Source: Candidatus Contendibacter sp.
GTDB taxonomy: Bacteria > Pseudomonadota > Gammaproteobacteria > Competibacterales > Competibacteraceae
NCBI GenBank assembly: GCA_029624765.1
Contig: JARSSO010000015.1
Coordinates: 62,001 to 126,000, forward strand
Length of the DNA: 64,000 nucleotides
Direction: 5' to 3'
Shown here: in pieces, positions 25,726 through 34,700 of the stretch
Layout: every line of letters begins with the position of its first letter
How positions within the stretch are numbered: position 1 is the stretch's first letter
Notes under the pieces: generated by a model
Database searches by the model: none
The model's input: only the letters and a program-made list of their open reading frames with translations
Told to the model about the DNA's origin: nothing
Program-made: the position numbers and the translations under genes

Positions 25726-27228
25726 CTACCGCTCGCCCACCGTCCTCGGTTCGTCCAGCCCCCGTTCCGCCAGGGCCGCTGCCCGGAACAGCGCCCGGCC
25801 CTTGTTCATGGTCTCCTCCCATTCCTTCTCCGGCACGGAGTCGGCGACGATGCCGGCCCCGGCTTGCACGTGCAGCAGTCCGTCCTTGAGCACGGCGGTG
25901 CGAATGGCGATGGCGGTGTCCATGTTGCCGGACCAGGACAGATAGCCGATCGCGCCAGCATAGACGCCGCGCTTGACCGGTTCCAGTTCGTCGATGATTT
26001 CCATGGCGCGAATCTTGGGGGCGCCGCTGACCGTGCCCGCCGGGAAGGTGGCGCGCAGGGCGTCCAGGACGCTCAGTTCGGGCCGCAACCGCCCAACGAC
26101 GTTGGAAACGATGTGCATGACATGCGAATAATGCTCGACCACCATCTTCTCGGTCAGGCGGACGCTGCCGGTGACGCTGACTCGGCCCACGTCGTTGCGG
26201 CCCAGGTCGATCAACATCAAATGTTCCGCCAGCTCCTTGGGATCGGCCAGCAATTCGGCCTCCAGCGCCCGATCCTGGTCCTCGTCGGCGCCGCGCGGAC
26301 GGGTGCCGGCGATGGGGCGCACCGTCAACGATCCGTCTTCCAGCCGGGTCAGGATTTCCGGCGAGGAGCCGACGATGTGGCAATCGCCCAGATTGAGAAA
26401 GTACATGTAGGGCGAGGGATTCAGCCCGCGCAGCGCCCGGTACAGATCCAGCGGCGCGGCCTGGAACGGCGCGGTCAGCCGCTGCGACAGCACCACCTGC
26501 ATGCAATCGCCGGCCAGAATGTACTCCTTGATCCGCCGCACCGCGTTCTCGAACCCTTCCTGGGTGAAGCCGGAGACGAATTGGATTTCCCGCGCGGCCG
26601 GGTGGGAGCGATACGGCGCGTAGAGCGAGCGCGGGGCGCGCAGCAGCTCGCTCCATTCGTCCAGGCGCTGCTGGGCGCGCGAGTAGGCGCGCTCCACCGC
26701 CGGGTCGACCAGGGTGATCAGGTACAGCCGCCCCGCTAGATTGTCGAACACCACCACATCCTCGGAGACCAGCAGCAGGATGTCCGGGTTATCCAGCGGG
26801 TCGGGGTTGGGGCAGCGGGTCAATTTGGGTTCAACGTAGCGGATGGTGTCGTAGCCGAAGTAGCCGACCAGGCCGCCGATAAAACGCGGCAACCCTTCGC
26901 CGGTCGCCGGCACCCGATAACGGCTTTGAAACTCCTGAAGCCAGGCCAGCGGGTCGGGACAGTCCAGGGCCTCGACGATCTCGCCGGCGTGTTCGACGGT
27001 CACCCGCTGGCCACGCACCCGGACGATCTTGCGACAGGGCAGGCCGATGATGGAATAGCGGCCCCACTTTTCGCCGCCCTGCACCGATTCCAGCAGATAG
27101 CTGTACGGCGCGGCGGCCAGCTTGAGATAGGTGCTGAGGGGAGTATCAAGGTCCGCGAGGACTTCGCGGGCGACCGGAATACGGTTGAAGCCTTGTTCGA
27201 CCAGGCGCTGAAATTCGTTCTGATTCAT
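25726..27228 (-). CDS. trpE: Anthranilate synthase component I
   Basis: 500 aa. It makes anthranilate from chorismate with the TrpG glutaminase. The tryptophan-binding LLES motif occurs in [20 protein letters not shown]. The catalytic C-terminal domain has [42 protein letters not shown] and YVGAIGY-like [14 protein letters not shown], then [14 protein letters not shown]. It is last in a unit with rpe and gph, the arrangement known from pseudomonads. No trpG lies downstream; the next gene is the convergent dgkA. Confidence 0.96.
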   Translation of the reverse strand: MNQNEFQRLVEQGFNRIPVAREVLADLDTPLSTYLKLAAAPYSYLLESVQGGEKWGRYSIIGLPCRKIVRVRGQRVTVEHAGEIVEALDCPDPLAWLQEFQSRYRVPATGEGLPRFIGGLVGYFGYDTIRYVEPKLTRCPNPDPLDNPDILLLVSEDVVVFDNLAGRLYLITLVDPAVERAYSRAQQRLDEWSELLRAPRSLYAPYRSHPAAREIQFVSGFTQEGFENAVRRIKEYILAGDCMQVVLSQRLTAPFQAAPLDLYRALRGLNPSPYMYFLNLGDCHIVGSSPEILTRLEDGSLTVRPIAGTRPRGADEDQDRALEAELLADPKELAEHLMLIDLGRNDVGRVSVTGSVRLTEKMVVEHYSHVMHIVSNVVGRLRPELSVLDALRATFPAGTVSGAPKIRAMEIIDELEPVKRGVYAGAIGYLSWSGNMDTAIAIRTAVLKDGLLHVQAGAGIVADSVPEKEWEETMNKGRALFRAAALAERGLDEPRTVGER

Positions 27229-27364
27229 GATGAGGGGCAGCCTTGAACAGCGAAAACGGAAAATGGCGCGGCGCGGGATGGCGTCAGGTGGGACGGCGCC
27301 ATCGAAAGTCGTCCATGGCCGGCTTGGGGCGCGCGAAAAGGAAGGAAAGCGAGATGCTGTTCAT

Positions 27365-28042
27365 TCAGGCGGGTTGACGCAGCAGGGCAGGCAAATCCGC
27401 GATCGAAGCGATCACGGCGTCCGGCTGGGCGTCGTGGATATCGTAGCCGTGATTGTAGCCGTAGGGCACGCAGACGACAGGACAACCCGCGTTGCGGGCC
27501 GCGCCCACGTCGTTGAGCGAATCGCCGACCATCAGCCCCTGGTGGATCGGCATGCCCAGCCGTTCGGCGCACAACAACAGCGCGTCCGGGGCGGGCTTGG
27601 GATTGGGCGCGCATTCGCCGCCGACCACGGTGGCGAAAAAGCGACCGATGCCCAGCCGGTCCAAGAGCGGCAAGGCGAATTCGGCCGGTTTGTTGGTCAC
27701 GCAAGCCATCGGCCAGCCAGCGGCATGCAATTCGGCCAGGCCCGCGACCACGCCGGGATAGAGGCTGCTATGGACGCTGATGTGGGCGGCGTAGGCGGTC
27801 TTGTACAGCAGGCGGGCGCGGGCGAACAGCTCCGGTTCGGCTCGTCCGGCCATGTCGTTGGTCAGGGCGCGGTGAATCAGGTTGTTCATGCCGTTGCCGA
27901 CCCAGGTCCGTACTTGGGCTTCCTCCCGCGCTGGCAGGCCCAGTTGCCGCAGCATGACGTTCACCGCCGCGGTCAGGTCAGGGACGCTGTCCACCAGGGT
28001 GCCGTCCAGGTCGAAGAACAGCGCGGCGACGTTTTCAAGCAT
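27365..28042 (-). CDS. gph: Phosphoglycolate phosphatase
   Basis: 225 aa HAD-superfamily phosphatase. Motif I is [15 protein letters not shown] with the nucleophilic Asp, motif II lies in CVTNKP, and motif III/IV is [15 protein letters not shown]. The [10 protein letters not shown] helical cap fits the Gph type. It removes phosphate from 2-phosphoglycolate. The start overlaps the rpe stop by 8 bp, and trpE follows after a 136-bp gap that could hold an internal regulatory site; no leader peptide or attenuator was recognised there. Confidence 0.93.
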   Translation of the reverse strand: MLENVAALFFDLDGTLVDSVPDLTAAVNVMLRQLGLPAREEAQVRTWVGNGMNNLIHRALTNDMAGRAEPELFARARLLYKTAYAAHISVHSSLYPGVVAGLAELHAAGWPMACVTNKPAEFALPLLDRLGIGRFFATVVGGECAPNPKPAPDALLLCAERLGMPIHQGLMVGDSLNDVGAARNAGCPVVCVPYGYNHGYDIHDAQPDAVIASIADLPALLRQPA

Positions 28043-28724
28043 GGGGCGGCGGATCCTTCGCTAGGGTCAGTTCGGCGCGCATCGCCCTTAGCGTGGCACG
28101 GTAGTCGGGGGTGTTGAAGATGGCGGAACCGGCCACGAAGGTATCGGCGCCGGCCTCGGCGATCCGGCGGATGTTGTCGATCTTGACCCCGCCGTCGACT
28201 TCCAGTCGAATGGGATGGTCGCTGGCGTCGATCATCCGGCGAACCTCGCGCAGCTTGTTCAGGGTGCCGTTGATGAAGCTTTGGCCCCCGAAACCGGGAT
28301 TGACCGCCATCAGCAACACCATGTCCACCTTGTCCATCACGTACTTCAGATATTCTAGCGGGGTGGCGGGATTGAACACCAGCCCGGATTTGCAACCACA
28401 ATCGCGGATGATTTGCAGGCTGCGGTCGATATGTTCGCTGGCTTCGGGGTGGAAGGTGATGTAGCTGGCGCCGGCGGCGGCGAAATCGGGGATGATCCGG
28501 TCCACCGGCTTGACCATCAGGTGAGCGTCGATGGGGGCGGTGATCCCGTGCTTGCGCAGAGCCTCGCACACGATGGGTCCAACCGTCAGGTTGGGGACGT
28601 AGTGGTTGTCCATCACGTCAAAATGGACGAGATCCGCGCCCGCCGCCAGCACGGCATCCACCTCCGCGCCGAGTCGGGCGAAATCGGCGGAGAGAATCGA
28701 AGGCGCGATCCAGTAATCCCGCAT
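28035..28724 (-). CDS. rpe: Ribulose-phosphate 3-epimerase
   Basis: 229 aa from the ATG at 28722-28724 ([16 protein letters not shown]), preceded by an AGG-rich ribosome-binding site; a TTG start at 28736 is possible. TIM-barrel metal-dependent epimerase of the pentose-phosphate pathway with [17 protein letters not shown] (metal His/Asp), [23 protein letters not shown] and the phosphate-binding EVDGGVK...[10 protein letters not shown]. It is first in the rpe-gph-trpE unit. A 124-bp gap separates it from the upstream PATAN-like gene. Confidence 0.96.
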   Translation of the reverse strand: MRDYWIAPSILSADFARLGAEVDAVLAAGADLVHFDVMDNHYVPNLTVGPIVCEALRKHGITAPIDAHLMVKPVDRIIPDFAAAGASYITFHPEASEHIDRSLQIIRDCGCKSGLVFNPATPLEYLKYVMDKVDMVLLMAVNPGFGGQSFINGTLNKLREVRRMIDASDHPIRLEVDGGVKIDNIRRIAEAGADTFVAGSAIFNTPDYRATLRAMRAELTLAKDPPPHA

Positions 28725-28848
28725 GCCTGGCCTCAAGGGTGTCTCCGGTCAACACGCCGGCTGTTCCGAAAAACTTTACCCCACCCTCGATCCTTTGGAT
28801 AGCGGCGCGAACGCACCACTGTCGGTCAAGCGGGAGAGAGTCGAACGA

Positions 28849-29394
28849 TCAACCCAACTGCTTGCGGGCCAGTTCGCAGAATCGGGCCGCCGCCGTCGGG
28901 CTTGGAATCTCGTCGGCCAGGGCCGCGATGGCGGCGTCCACGGTAGCGACGACGTGAAAGTGATCGGCGCAAACGATGCTGGCGATGGGGCCGAGAAAGC
29001 CTTTGAGGGTCTGCTCCAGAACGTTCTTGGCGTCGTTCGACAGGGGACGGCTTGCATGCGATCGCGATTTACCGTTATTCGTTCGCGTGGCGGCGGGGGT
29101 GGCATGGCTCAGATACTCCAAGATATCCGAGGTGGAGGGCAGCGAGGTGTTGACCGACACTTTGCTTTCGAAGAAGGCGATGGTTCCGCTCTCGATGTTC
29201 GGCAGCGACGGCAGTGCGTCGACGCCGTGTTTGCCCTGGGAAAACAGGGAGACGATCTCGCCATCCCGAAAGCTGATTTGTCCCAATAATTGACTATTGT
29301 TCTTGATCAGCAGCGTGCCGGTACGCTTTTCCCGGCACAGTGTCCGCACTTGGGCAACGATGGCTGGGAGCGGCAGAAACTCTTGGGACGACAT
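28849..29394 (-). CDS. PATAN/DUF4388-like protein
   Basis: 181 aa, no membrane helix. Residues 8-90 follow the PATAN/DUF4388 pattern: LPAIVAQVRTLCREKRTGTLLI, GQISFRDGEIVSLFS and SGTIAFFES. A Ser/Thr/Asn-rich linker leads to a small helical C-terminal domain (about 118-181). PATAN domains are found in regulators that touch type IV pilus motors and in chemotaxis-type proteins. It lies directly after a haem-binding sensor gene (89 bp gap), which itself follows pilU, so a role in pilus control is a reasonable but untested inference. Confidence 0.6.
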   Translation of the reverse strand: MSSQEFLPLPAIVAQVRTLCREKRTGTLLIKNNSQLLGQISFRDGEIVSLFSQGKHGVDALPSLPNIESGTIAFFESKVSVNTSLPSTSDILEYLSHATPAATRTNNGKSRSHASRPLSNDAKNVLEQTLKGFLGPIASIVCADHFHVVATVDAAIAALADEIPSPTAAARFCELARKQLG

Positions 29395-29483
29395 GGCAAC
29401 ACCTCGTTGGAGTGAGCAGGGGTGGAGGAGTGGAATGCTCGGTTCACGCGCCCCTGCGCTAAATCACGATTGGTTTCTCACGG

Positions 29484-30389
29484 TCAGGTTTTTTGGAGCC
29501 GCCGCATGGCGACCACCAGGCTGTTGCGCAACAGGTCGATGGCGCGCGTCACGTAATCCACTTCATCGCGGCTGTCCGGCTTGGTCTCGAGCGGCAGGTC
29601 AAGCTCGCCGTGGGCAAGGCGTTCGGTCGTCTTCGCCAGCGTCTTGAGGCGCGCGATGATCGCCCGCTGGGCATAGAAGAAGTTCAGCAGGAAGGCCAGC
29701 GCGATCAGGCCCAGCGTGTAGGGGTTGAGCACGTTCCGCAACATGTCGGTTAAGGTTACGTCGGGCAGCTTGACGCTGATGATGCCGCGGACATCGCCGA
29801 CCTTATAGCCGAATGCCACTTTATCACCATATTTCTCAATGACTTCTGGTGGAGCATCCTTGGGGTCGCCATGACACTTCAGGCAAGATTGCTGCACGAA
29901 GATCGGTTGGCTGTAACGGTAAAAGCCGCTTTCGAGCGTATCGTTGTACTTGCGTTCCTTGTCGCCCTTGAAAACTTGAAGCGAGGCTTGCTCGAAGCCG
30001 TCCGGGGCGTTGGCTGGATTGCGGTATTCGTCGCTGGTGACGCGGAAGGTGGCGCGGGTCGCGGTCTTGTTGGCCAGCGCCGACAATTCACGGGTCGCCA
30101 GGGCCGGATTCTTGGCGTAAAACTCGATGGCGCTGGCGTTGGCGCCAGTGACGACCTTCTTGCTGAGAAAATCGGGGAATTCCGGCGCCAGGTGATCCAC
30201 CCAGACCACGCCGGTCCCCGCCACCCAGGCGCGGAAAGCGACGACCTGCTCGGCGACCGCCATGGCCTCGTTGCGCAATTGGCGTGCCTTCAGGTTGTAG
30301 GTGCCGATCAGGAGCCCGGCGGCGATCAGCAACACGGTCAACAGGAAAACGAAGGAGTATTTGATTTGAATACTAAGCTTGGGCAACAT
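29484..30389 (-). CDS. Membrane c-haem sensor protein with DUF3365 and HAMP-like region
   Basis: 301 aa from ATG 30387-30389, with AAAGAG upstream. One N-terminal helix (IKYSFVFLLTVLLIAAGLLIG) is followed by a periplasmic DUF3365/Tll0287-like domain with FRVTSDEYRNPANAPD and the single CxxCH haem-binding site QQSCLKCHGDP. A second helix near residues 225-245 (LGLIALAFLLNFFYAQ) leads to a short HAMP-like cytoplasmic tail ending at residue 301. There is no kinase, cyclase or methyl-accepting output domain, so the signal must be passed to another protein. Candidates are the PATAN-like product downstream or PilU upstream. Confidence 0.8.
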   Translation of the reverse strand: MLPKLSIQIKYSFVFLLTVLLIAAGLLIGTYNLKARQLRNEAMAVAEQVVAFRAWVAGTGVVWVDHLAPEFPDFLSKKVVTGANASAIEFYAKNPALATRELSALANKTATRATFRVTSDEYRNPANAPDGFEQASLQVFKGDKERKYNDTLESGFYRYSQPIFVQQSCLKCHGDPKDAPPEVIEKYGDKVAFGYKVGDVRGIISVKLPDVTLTDMLRNVLNPYTLGLIALAFLLNFFYAQRAIIARLKTLAKTTERLAHGELDLPLETKPDSRDEVDYVTRAIDLLRNSLVVAMRRLQKT

Positions 30390-30688
30390 GGCGGCTCTTT
30401 GGGGCAAAGGTGGCGAGAGAGGGGGAGGTGTTCGTCGGCATCGCCGGCTTCCAGAACCCGGGCACTCTCAAATAGCTTTTGATTAGTGCCAGAATATGTC
30501 ATCCGGGAGTGCTGCCGACATCAGGGAAACCCTGATTTTCAAAGGTGGAAAAACCTGATTTTGGAAGCTGGTGTGAGAACCTTTCTCCCGCTGGCGGGAG
30601 AAAGGCGGGTTTAAGGCCATCTTGCGACGCGCCGGCGCGTCAGGCGGTCTTGCGGCGATTTCCGACGTTGTTTCTTGCGCCATTAAGG
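30390..30688. other. Intergenic stretch between the haem sensor and pilU
   Basis: 299 bp holding the perfect palindrome at 30581-30604 and, nearer the sensor gene, an A/T-richer part (30470-30560) where a promoter for the sensor/PATAN genes on the minus strand would be expected. No clear -35/-10 pair could be assigned, and no conserved small gene was recognised. Confidence 0.4.
30581..30604. terminator. Perfect 11-bp palindrome; terminator or REP element
   Basis: CTTTCTCCCGC, a 2-nt turn and GCGGGAGAAAG form an uninterrupted inverted repeat 85 bp after the pilU stop. No strong T-run follows on either strand. The core CTCCCGCTGGCGGGAG is shared with the repeat at 36893-36916, so it is probably a REP-like element that may also stop pilU transcription. 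Confidence 0.6.
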
Positions 30689-31879
30689 TTAGAGTGGTCT
30701 GCCCTTGTCTTCCACCGCCTCCTTCTCGATTTGCAGCGATCCGTCGCCAGCCAGGGGCGGGGGCGCCCGACGGCTTTCCAGCTTGATGCGCAACCGCAGG
30801 TTGTGCGCGGAATCGGAGTGGCGGATCGCGGTTTCGTAGCTGATCCGGCCGGCCTCGTACAACTGGAACAGCGCGTCGTCGAAGGTGACGATGCCCACGT
30901 CACCGGAGCGGGCCATGATCGGCTTGAGTTCCTTGACTCGACCACGAAAGATCAACTCCGCCATCAGCGGGGTGTTGAGCAGGATTTCCACCGCCGGAAT
31001 CAACCCCGGCCCATCCTCGCGCGGCAGCAACCGTTGCGAGATGAATGCCCGCATGTTGAACGACAGGTCCATCAATATCTGCATTCGTTTTTCCTCCGGA
31101 AAGAAATTGACGATGCGGTCGAACGCCTGATCGGTATTGTTGGCGTGCAGGGTGGTCAGGCAGAGATGGCCGGTTTCGGCGAAGTTGATCGCGTATTGCA
31201 TGGTTTCCCGATCCCGAACCTCGCCGATCATGATCACGTTGGGCGCCTGCCGCAGCGTGTTTTTCAGCGCCAGCTCGTAGGATTCGGTATCCACGCCAAC
31301 TTCGCGCTGATCCACCAGCGATTCCTTGTGGGCGTGAAAGAATTCGATGGGATCCTCGATGGTGATGATGTGTTCCCGACACTGGCTGTTGCGATAATCC
31401 AGCATCGCCGCCAGGGAGGTCGTCTTGCCGCAGCCGGTGCCGCCCAGGAAGATCACCAGGCCGCGCTTGTGCATGACGATGTCCTTGAGGCTCAGCGGCA
31501 GGTTGAGTTCCTCGATGGTTGGAATCCGCTGTTTGATCAGCCGCAGGACCATGCCGGCGCTGCCACGCTGGGTGAAGGCGCTGACCCGAAACCGGGCAAG
31601 GTTGGGGAAATGCAGGGAAAAGTTGAATTCACGAGACCGGTCGAACTCACGTGTCTGATGGTCGTTCATGATCGAACGCACCAGAAGTTCCGTTTGCTGC
31701 GGTAGCAGCTTCTGGTCGCCGACCCGATGGATTTCCTGGTTGACCTTGAACGCCGGCGGACTGCCGGCGGTGATGAACAGGTCCGATCCGTCCAATTCCA
31801 CCAGCTTGCTCGCCAACTCTCGAAGGTATTGGGTAGCCTTGTCGTGATCGGTCATAACGGGTTGCGAAATCTGTTCCAT
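30689..31879 (-). CDS. pilU: Type IV pilus retraction accessory ATPase PilU
   Basis: 396 aa PilT/PilU-type hexameric ATPase. Walker A GGTGCGKTTSLAAML, Asp-box EDPIEFFHAHKESLVDQREVG, Walker B NVIMIGEVRDRETM and His-box TTLHANN are intact. The LFITAGSPPAFKVNQEI N-terminus, the extended C-terminal tail (about 40 residues after RHSDSAHNLRLRIKL) and the overall length favour PilU over PilT. Works with PilT to retract pili. pilT is not adjacent, unlike many gammaproteobacteria. An N-terminal start at M9 (MTDHDKATQYL) is possible. Confidence 0.9.
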   Translation of the reverse strand: MEQISQPVMTDHDKATQYLRELASKLVELDGSDLFITAGSPPAFKVNQEIHRVGDQKLLPQQTELLVRSIMNDHQTREFDRSREFNFSLHFPNLARFRVSAFTQRGSAGMVLRLIKQRIPTIEELNLPLSLKDIVMHKRGLVIFLGGTGCGKTTSLAAMLDYRNSQCREHIITIEDPIEFFHAHKESLVDQREVGVDTESYELALKNTLRQAPNVIMIGEVRDRETMQYAINFAETGHLCLTTLHANNTDQAFDRIVNFFPEEKRMQILMDLSFNMRAFISQRLLPREDGPGLIPAVEILLNTPLMAELIFRGRVKELKPIMARSGDVGIVTFDDALFQLYEAGRISYETAIRHSDSAHNLRLRIKLESRRAPPPLAGDGSLQIEKEAVEDKGRPL

Positions 31880-31993
31880 TGCCTTGCCTCTTTGTCATGG
31901 TTTTGCGCGCCGTATCCATTCCCGTTCGATGGCGCTGTCCGATCCGGCCCCGCTGATTGGCGGCTGGATCGCCGGGTGTGGCCGCTCGTTCGT

Positions 31994-32024
31994 TTGATCC
32001 GAGTTTCGACGATTATTTTATACT
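31994..32024 (+). promoter_or_regulatory. Possible promoter for the DegP-type protease gene
   Basis: In the 295-bp divergent gap between pilU and the protease gene, TTGATC (31994-31999) and TATACT (32019-32024) resemble a sigma-70 pair, with a longish 19-bp spacer, 150 bp before the ATG. A stress-sigma (RpoE-type) promoter would be expected for a mucD/degP gene, but its consensus was not found. Confidence 0.3.
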
Positions 32025-32174
32025 GAGCGCATCGCGTCGGTGCCGGCTATCCGAATCGGATTTTCGGTCGCTCGGCCCCGTCTCTCCTTCCCGGTCCTCG
32101 CTGGCGATTACCGCTCCGTCCGCGGGCCGAACGCGTCGACATCCCGACCCCCATTGCAGGAGATCATTGTCTTC

Positions 32175-33611
32175 ATGAGCTTCTCTCGTCGCTTCCCAGG
32201 TCAACTGGTCATGCTGTTGTCGACGCTATGCTGGATGGCCGCCGCGCCGGCACGCCCGGCCGATCCCCCGCAGCCGTTGCCCGATTTCCGCAAACTGGTC
32301 AGGCAAAACGAGCCGGCGGTCGTCAATATCAGCACCACCCAGGCGCCCGGCCGCAAGAGCGCGACCCGTACTCCCGCTCTGCCGGAACTGCCCGGCGCCG
32401 AAAACCCCTATTTGGAATTTTTCAAGCGCTTTTTCCAGGAACGCCCGGAACTGCCCGGCGAACGCCAGGCCAATTCCCTGGGATCGGGCTTCATCCTCTC
32501 GCCGGACGGCTATATCCTGACCAACGCCCACGTCGCCCGGGACGCCGACAAGATCATCGTCCGGCTCAGCGACCAGCGGGAGCGTCCCGCCAAGGTGATC
32601 GGCGTGGACGAACTGACCGACGTGGCGTTGCTCAAGATCGAGGGCGAGAACCTGCCGGCGGTCAAGATCGGCGATTCCGACGCGCTGGAGGTGGGCGAGT
32701 GGGTGCTGGCCATCGGTTCACCGTTCGGGCTGGAGCACACCGCCACCCAGGGCATCGTCAGCGCGGTGGGTCGCAACCTGCCCACCGGCGCCTACGTACC
32801 GTTCATCCAGAGCGACGTCGCGGTCAATCCCGGCAGTTCCGGCGGTCCGCTGTTCAATCTACGCGGCGAGGTGGTCGGCATCAACTCGCAGATTTACAGC
32901 AGCACCGGCGGTTACATGGGGCTGTCGTTCGCCATTCCCATCAAGCTGGCGACCCAGGTGGCCGAGCAGTTGAAAGCGACCGGCGAAGTGACGCGCGGCT
33001 GGCTGGGTATCCTGTTGCAGGCGGTCAACAACGACCTGGCCGAAGCCTTCAAGCTCGACCGGCCGCGCGGCGCGCTGGTGGCGCAGATCCTGCCGGACAG
33101 TCCAGCCGCCAGCGCCGGTTTCAAGCCGGGCGACATCATCCTGCGCTATGGTGGCGAGCCGGTCGAGGATTCCTCGCGGCTGCCGCGGATGATCGGGGTA
33201 ACCCCGGTGGGCAAAACGGTGGCCATGTCCATCCTGCGCAACGGCGAGCCGCTGGAAATCAAGGCCACCATTGCCCGGCTGGAAACCGTCGTCGAGCCGG
33301 TCGCCACCATGGACGAGCACAGCGATCCACGCCTGGGCCTCACCGTCGCCGACCTTAGCAACGAGCAGCGCCGCAATCTGGGTCCGGAAGAGCAGGGCGT
33401 GCTGGTCGCCACGCTGGACGAAGGTCCGGCCGCCAACGCGGGCCTGTATCCCGACGACATCATCCTGCAACTCAATCACCTGCCGGTGAAAAGCGCCAAC
33501 CAGTTCGTCGAGTTGGCCCGGGAACTGCCCAAGGGCAAGGTGGTCCCGGTGCTGGTGCGGCGCGAGAACGAATCGTTGTATCTGGCGGTGCGTCTGCCCG
33601 AGAAGGATTGA
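32175..33611 (+). CDS. Do-family periplasmic serine protease (DegP/MucD type)
   Basis: 478 aa from ATG 32175. The signal peptide FPGQLVMLLSTLCWMAAAPARPA is cleaved for export to the periplasm. The trypsin-like domain has the triad His119 (TNAHV), Asp149 (ELTDVALLK) and Ser222 (NPGSSGGPL). Two PDZ domains follow (about 285-375 and 390-475), with the GWLGI...FKLDRPRGALV and GVLVATLDEGPAANAGL blocks. It degrades or refolds misfolded envelope proteins. Length and two PDZ domains fit MucD/DegQ equally well, so no symbol is fixed. accA follows after 9 bp. Confidence 0.93.
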   Translation: MSFSRRFPGQLVMLLSTLCWMAAAPARPADPPQPLPDFRKLVRQNEPAVVNISTTQAPGRKSATRTPALPELPGAENPYLEFFKRFFQERPELPGERQANSLGSGFILSPDGYILTNAHVARDADKIIVRLSDQRERPAKVIGVDELTDVALLKIEGENLPAVKIGDSDALEVGEWVLAIGSPFGLEHTATQGIVSAVGRNLPTGAYVPFIQSDVAVNPGSSGGPLFNLRGEVVGINSQIYSSTGGYMGLSFAIPIKLATQVAEQLKATGEVTRGWLGILLQAVNNDLAEAFKLDRPRGALVAQILPDSPAASAGFKPGDIILRYGGEPVEDSSRLPRMIGVTPVGKTVAMSILRNGEPLEIKATIARLETVVEPVATMDEHSDPRLGLTVADLSNEQRRNLGPEEQGVLVATLDEGPAANAGLYPDDIILQLNHLPVKSANQFVELARELPKGKVVPVLVRRENESLYLAVRLPEKD

Positions 33612-33620
33612 GCGCGACCG

Positions 33621-34664
33621 ATGAATCCGAACAATTGCCTGGATTTCGAAAAGCCCGTCGCCGAACTGGAGGCGATGCTGAAAGAATTGCGCCATCTCGG
33701 CGCCGAGCAGGATTTGAACATCGGCGACGAAATTGCCCGGCTGGAGGCCAAGAGCAAGGCGCTGACCGATTCGATCTTCGCCAGCCTGACGCCGTGGCAG
33801 ATTTCCCAGATCGCCCGCCACCCCCTGCGGCCTTATACGCTGGACTACGTGGAGCGGCTGTTCACCGAATTCATGGAATTGCACGGCGACCGCGCCTTCG
33901 CCGACGACCACGCCGTCGTCGGCGGACCGGCGCGACTGGACGGCCGGCCGGTGATGGTGATCGGCCATCAGAAGGGCCGCGACACCAAGGAGAAGATCCA
34001 TCGCAATTTCGGGATGCCGCGCCCCGAGGGTTATCGCAAGGCATTGCGGTTGATGAAGCTGGCCGAGCGGTTCCGGCTGCCGGTGCTCACCTTCATCGAC
34101 ACGCCGGGCGCCTATCCGGGCATCGGCGCCGAGGAGCGCGGCCAGAGCGAGGCCATCGCCCGCAATCTGTTTGAAATGAGCCGGCTGCGCGTTCCGGTGA
34201 TCTGCACGGTGATCGGCGAGGGCGGTTCTGGCGGCGCGCTGGCGGTCGGCGTGGGCGACCGGGTGCTGATGCTGCAATACAGCACCTATTCGGTGATCTC
34301 GCCCGAAGGCTGCGCGGCGATTTTGTGGAAGAGCGCCGACAAGGCGCCGGACGCCGCCGAGGCGATGGGGTTGACGGCGGAACGGCTGCTGAAACTGAAT
34401 TTGATCGACGGCATCGTGCCCGAACCGGCGGGCGGCGCCCATCGCGACCTGGAGTGGATGGCGGGAACGCTGCGCGCCACCTTGCGCGAACAACTGGGAC
34501 AACTGGATGCGCTGACCGTGGACGAATTGCTGGAACAGCGTTATCGGCGGCTGATGGCGTATGGCGTATTCAGGGAAACCGAACCGGTCACCTCGACCCA
34601 GTCGTCCTGGCAGAGCAGCGTGGCGGCCCTGCTGGGGAAGGACAGCTTGCTGAGCAAGGATTAA
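33621..34664 (+). CDS. accA: Acetyl-CoA carboxylase carboxyltransferase subunit alpha
   Basis: 347 aa. The alpha chain of the carboxyltransferase half, pairing with AccD to make malonyl-CoA. Signatures: [18 protein letters not shown] at the start, [56 protein letters not shown], and [20 protein letters not shown] with [13 protein letters not shown]. It carries an extra tail of about 25-30 residues (from around [14 protein letters not shown]) compared with the common 319-residue form. It lies between the protease and tilS on the same strand; accA-tilS pairing is common in this class. Confidence 0.97.
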   Translation: MNPNNCLDFEKPVAELEAMLKELRHLGAEQDLNIGDEIARLEAKSKALTDSIFASLTPWQISQIARHPLRPYTLDYVERLFTEFMELHGDRAFADDHAVVGGPARLDGRPVMVIGHQKGRDTKEKIHRNFGMPRPEGYRKALRLMKLAERFRLPVLTFIDTPGAYPGIGAEERGQSEAIARNLFEMSRLRVPVICTVIGEGGSGGALAVGVGDRVLMLQYSTYSVISPEGCAAILWKSADKAPDAAEAMGLTAERLLKLNLIDGIVPEPAGGAHRDLEWMAGTLRATLREQLGQLDALTVDELLEQRYRRLMAYGVFRETEPVTSTQSSWQSSVAALLGKDSLLSKD

Positions 34665-34700
34665 GATTTCCCAAGCCTCCTTCGACCTCGTCATCGTTTC

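Noticed and set aside
28043..28050. Frameshift between rpe and gph
   Set aside because: The 8-bp overlap is normal translational coupling, and both proteins are complete.
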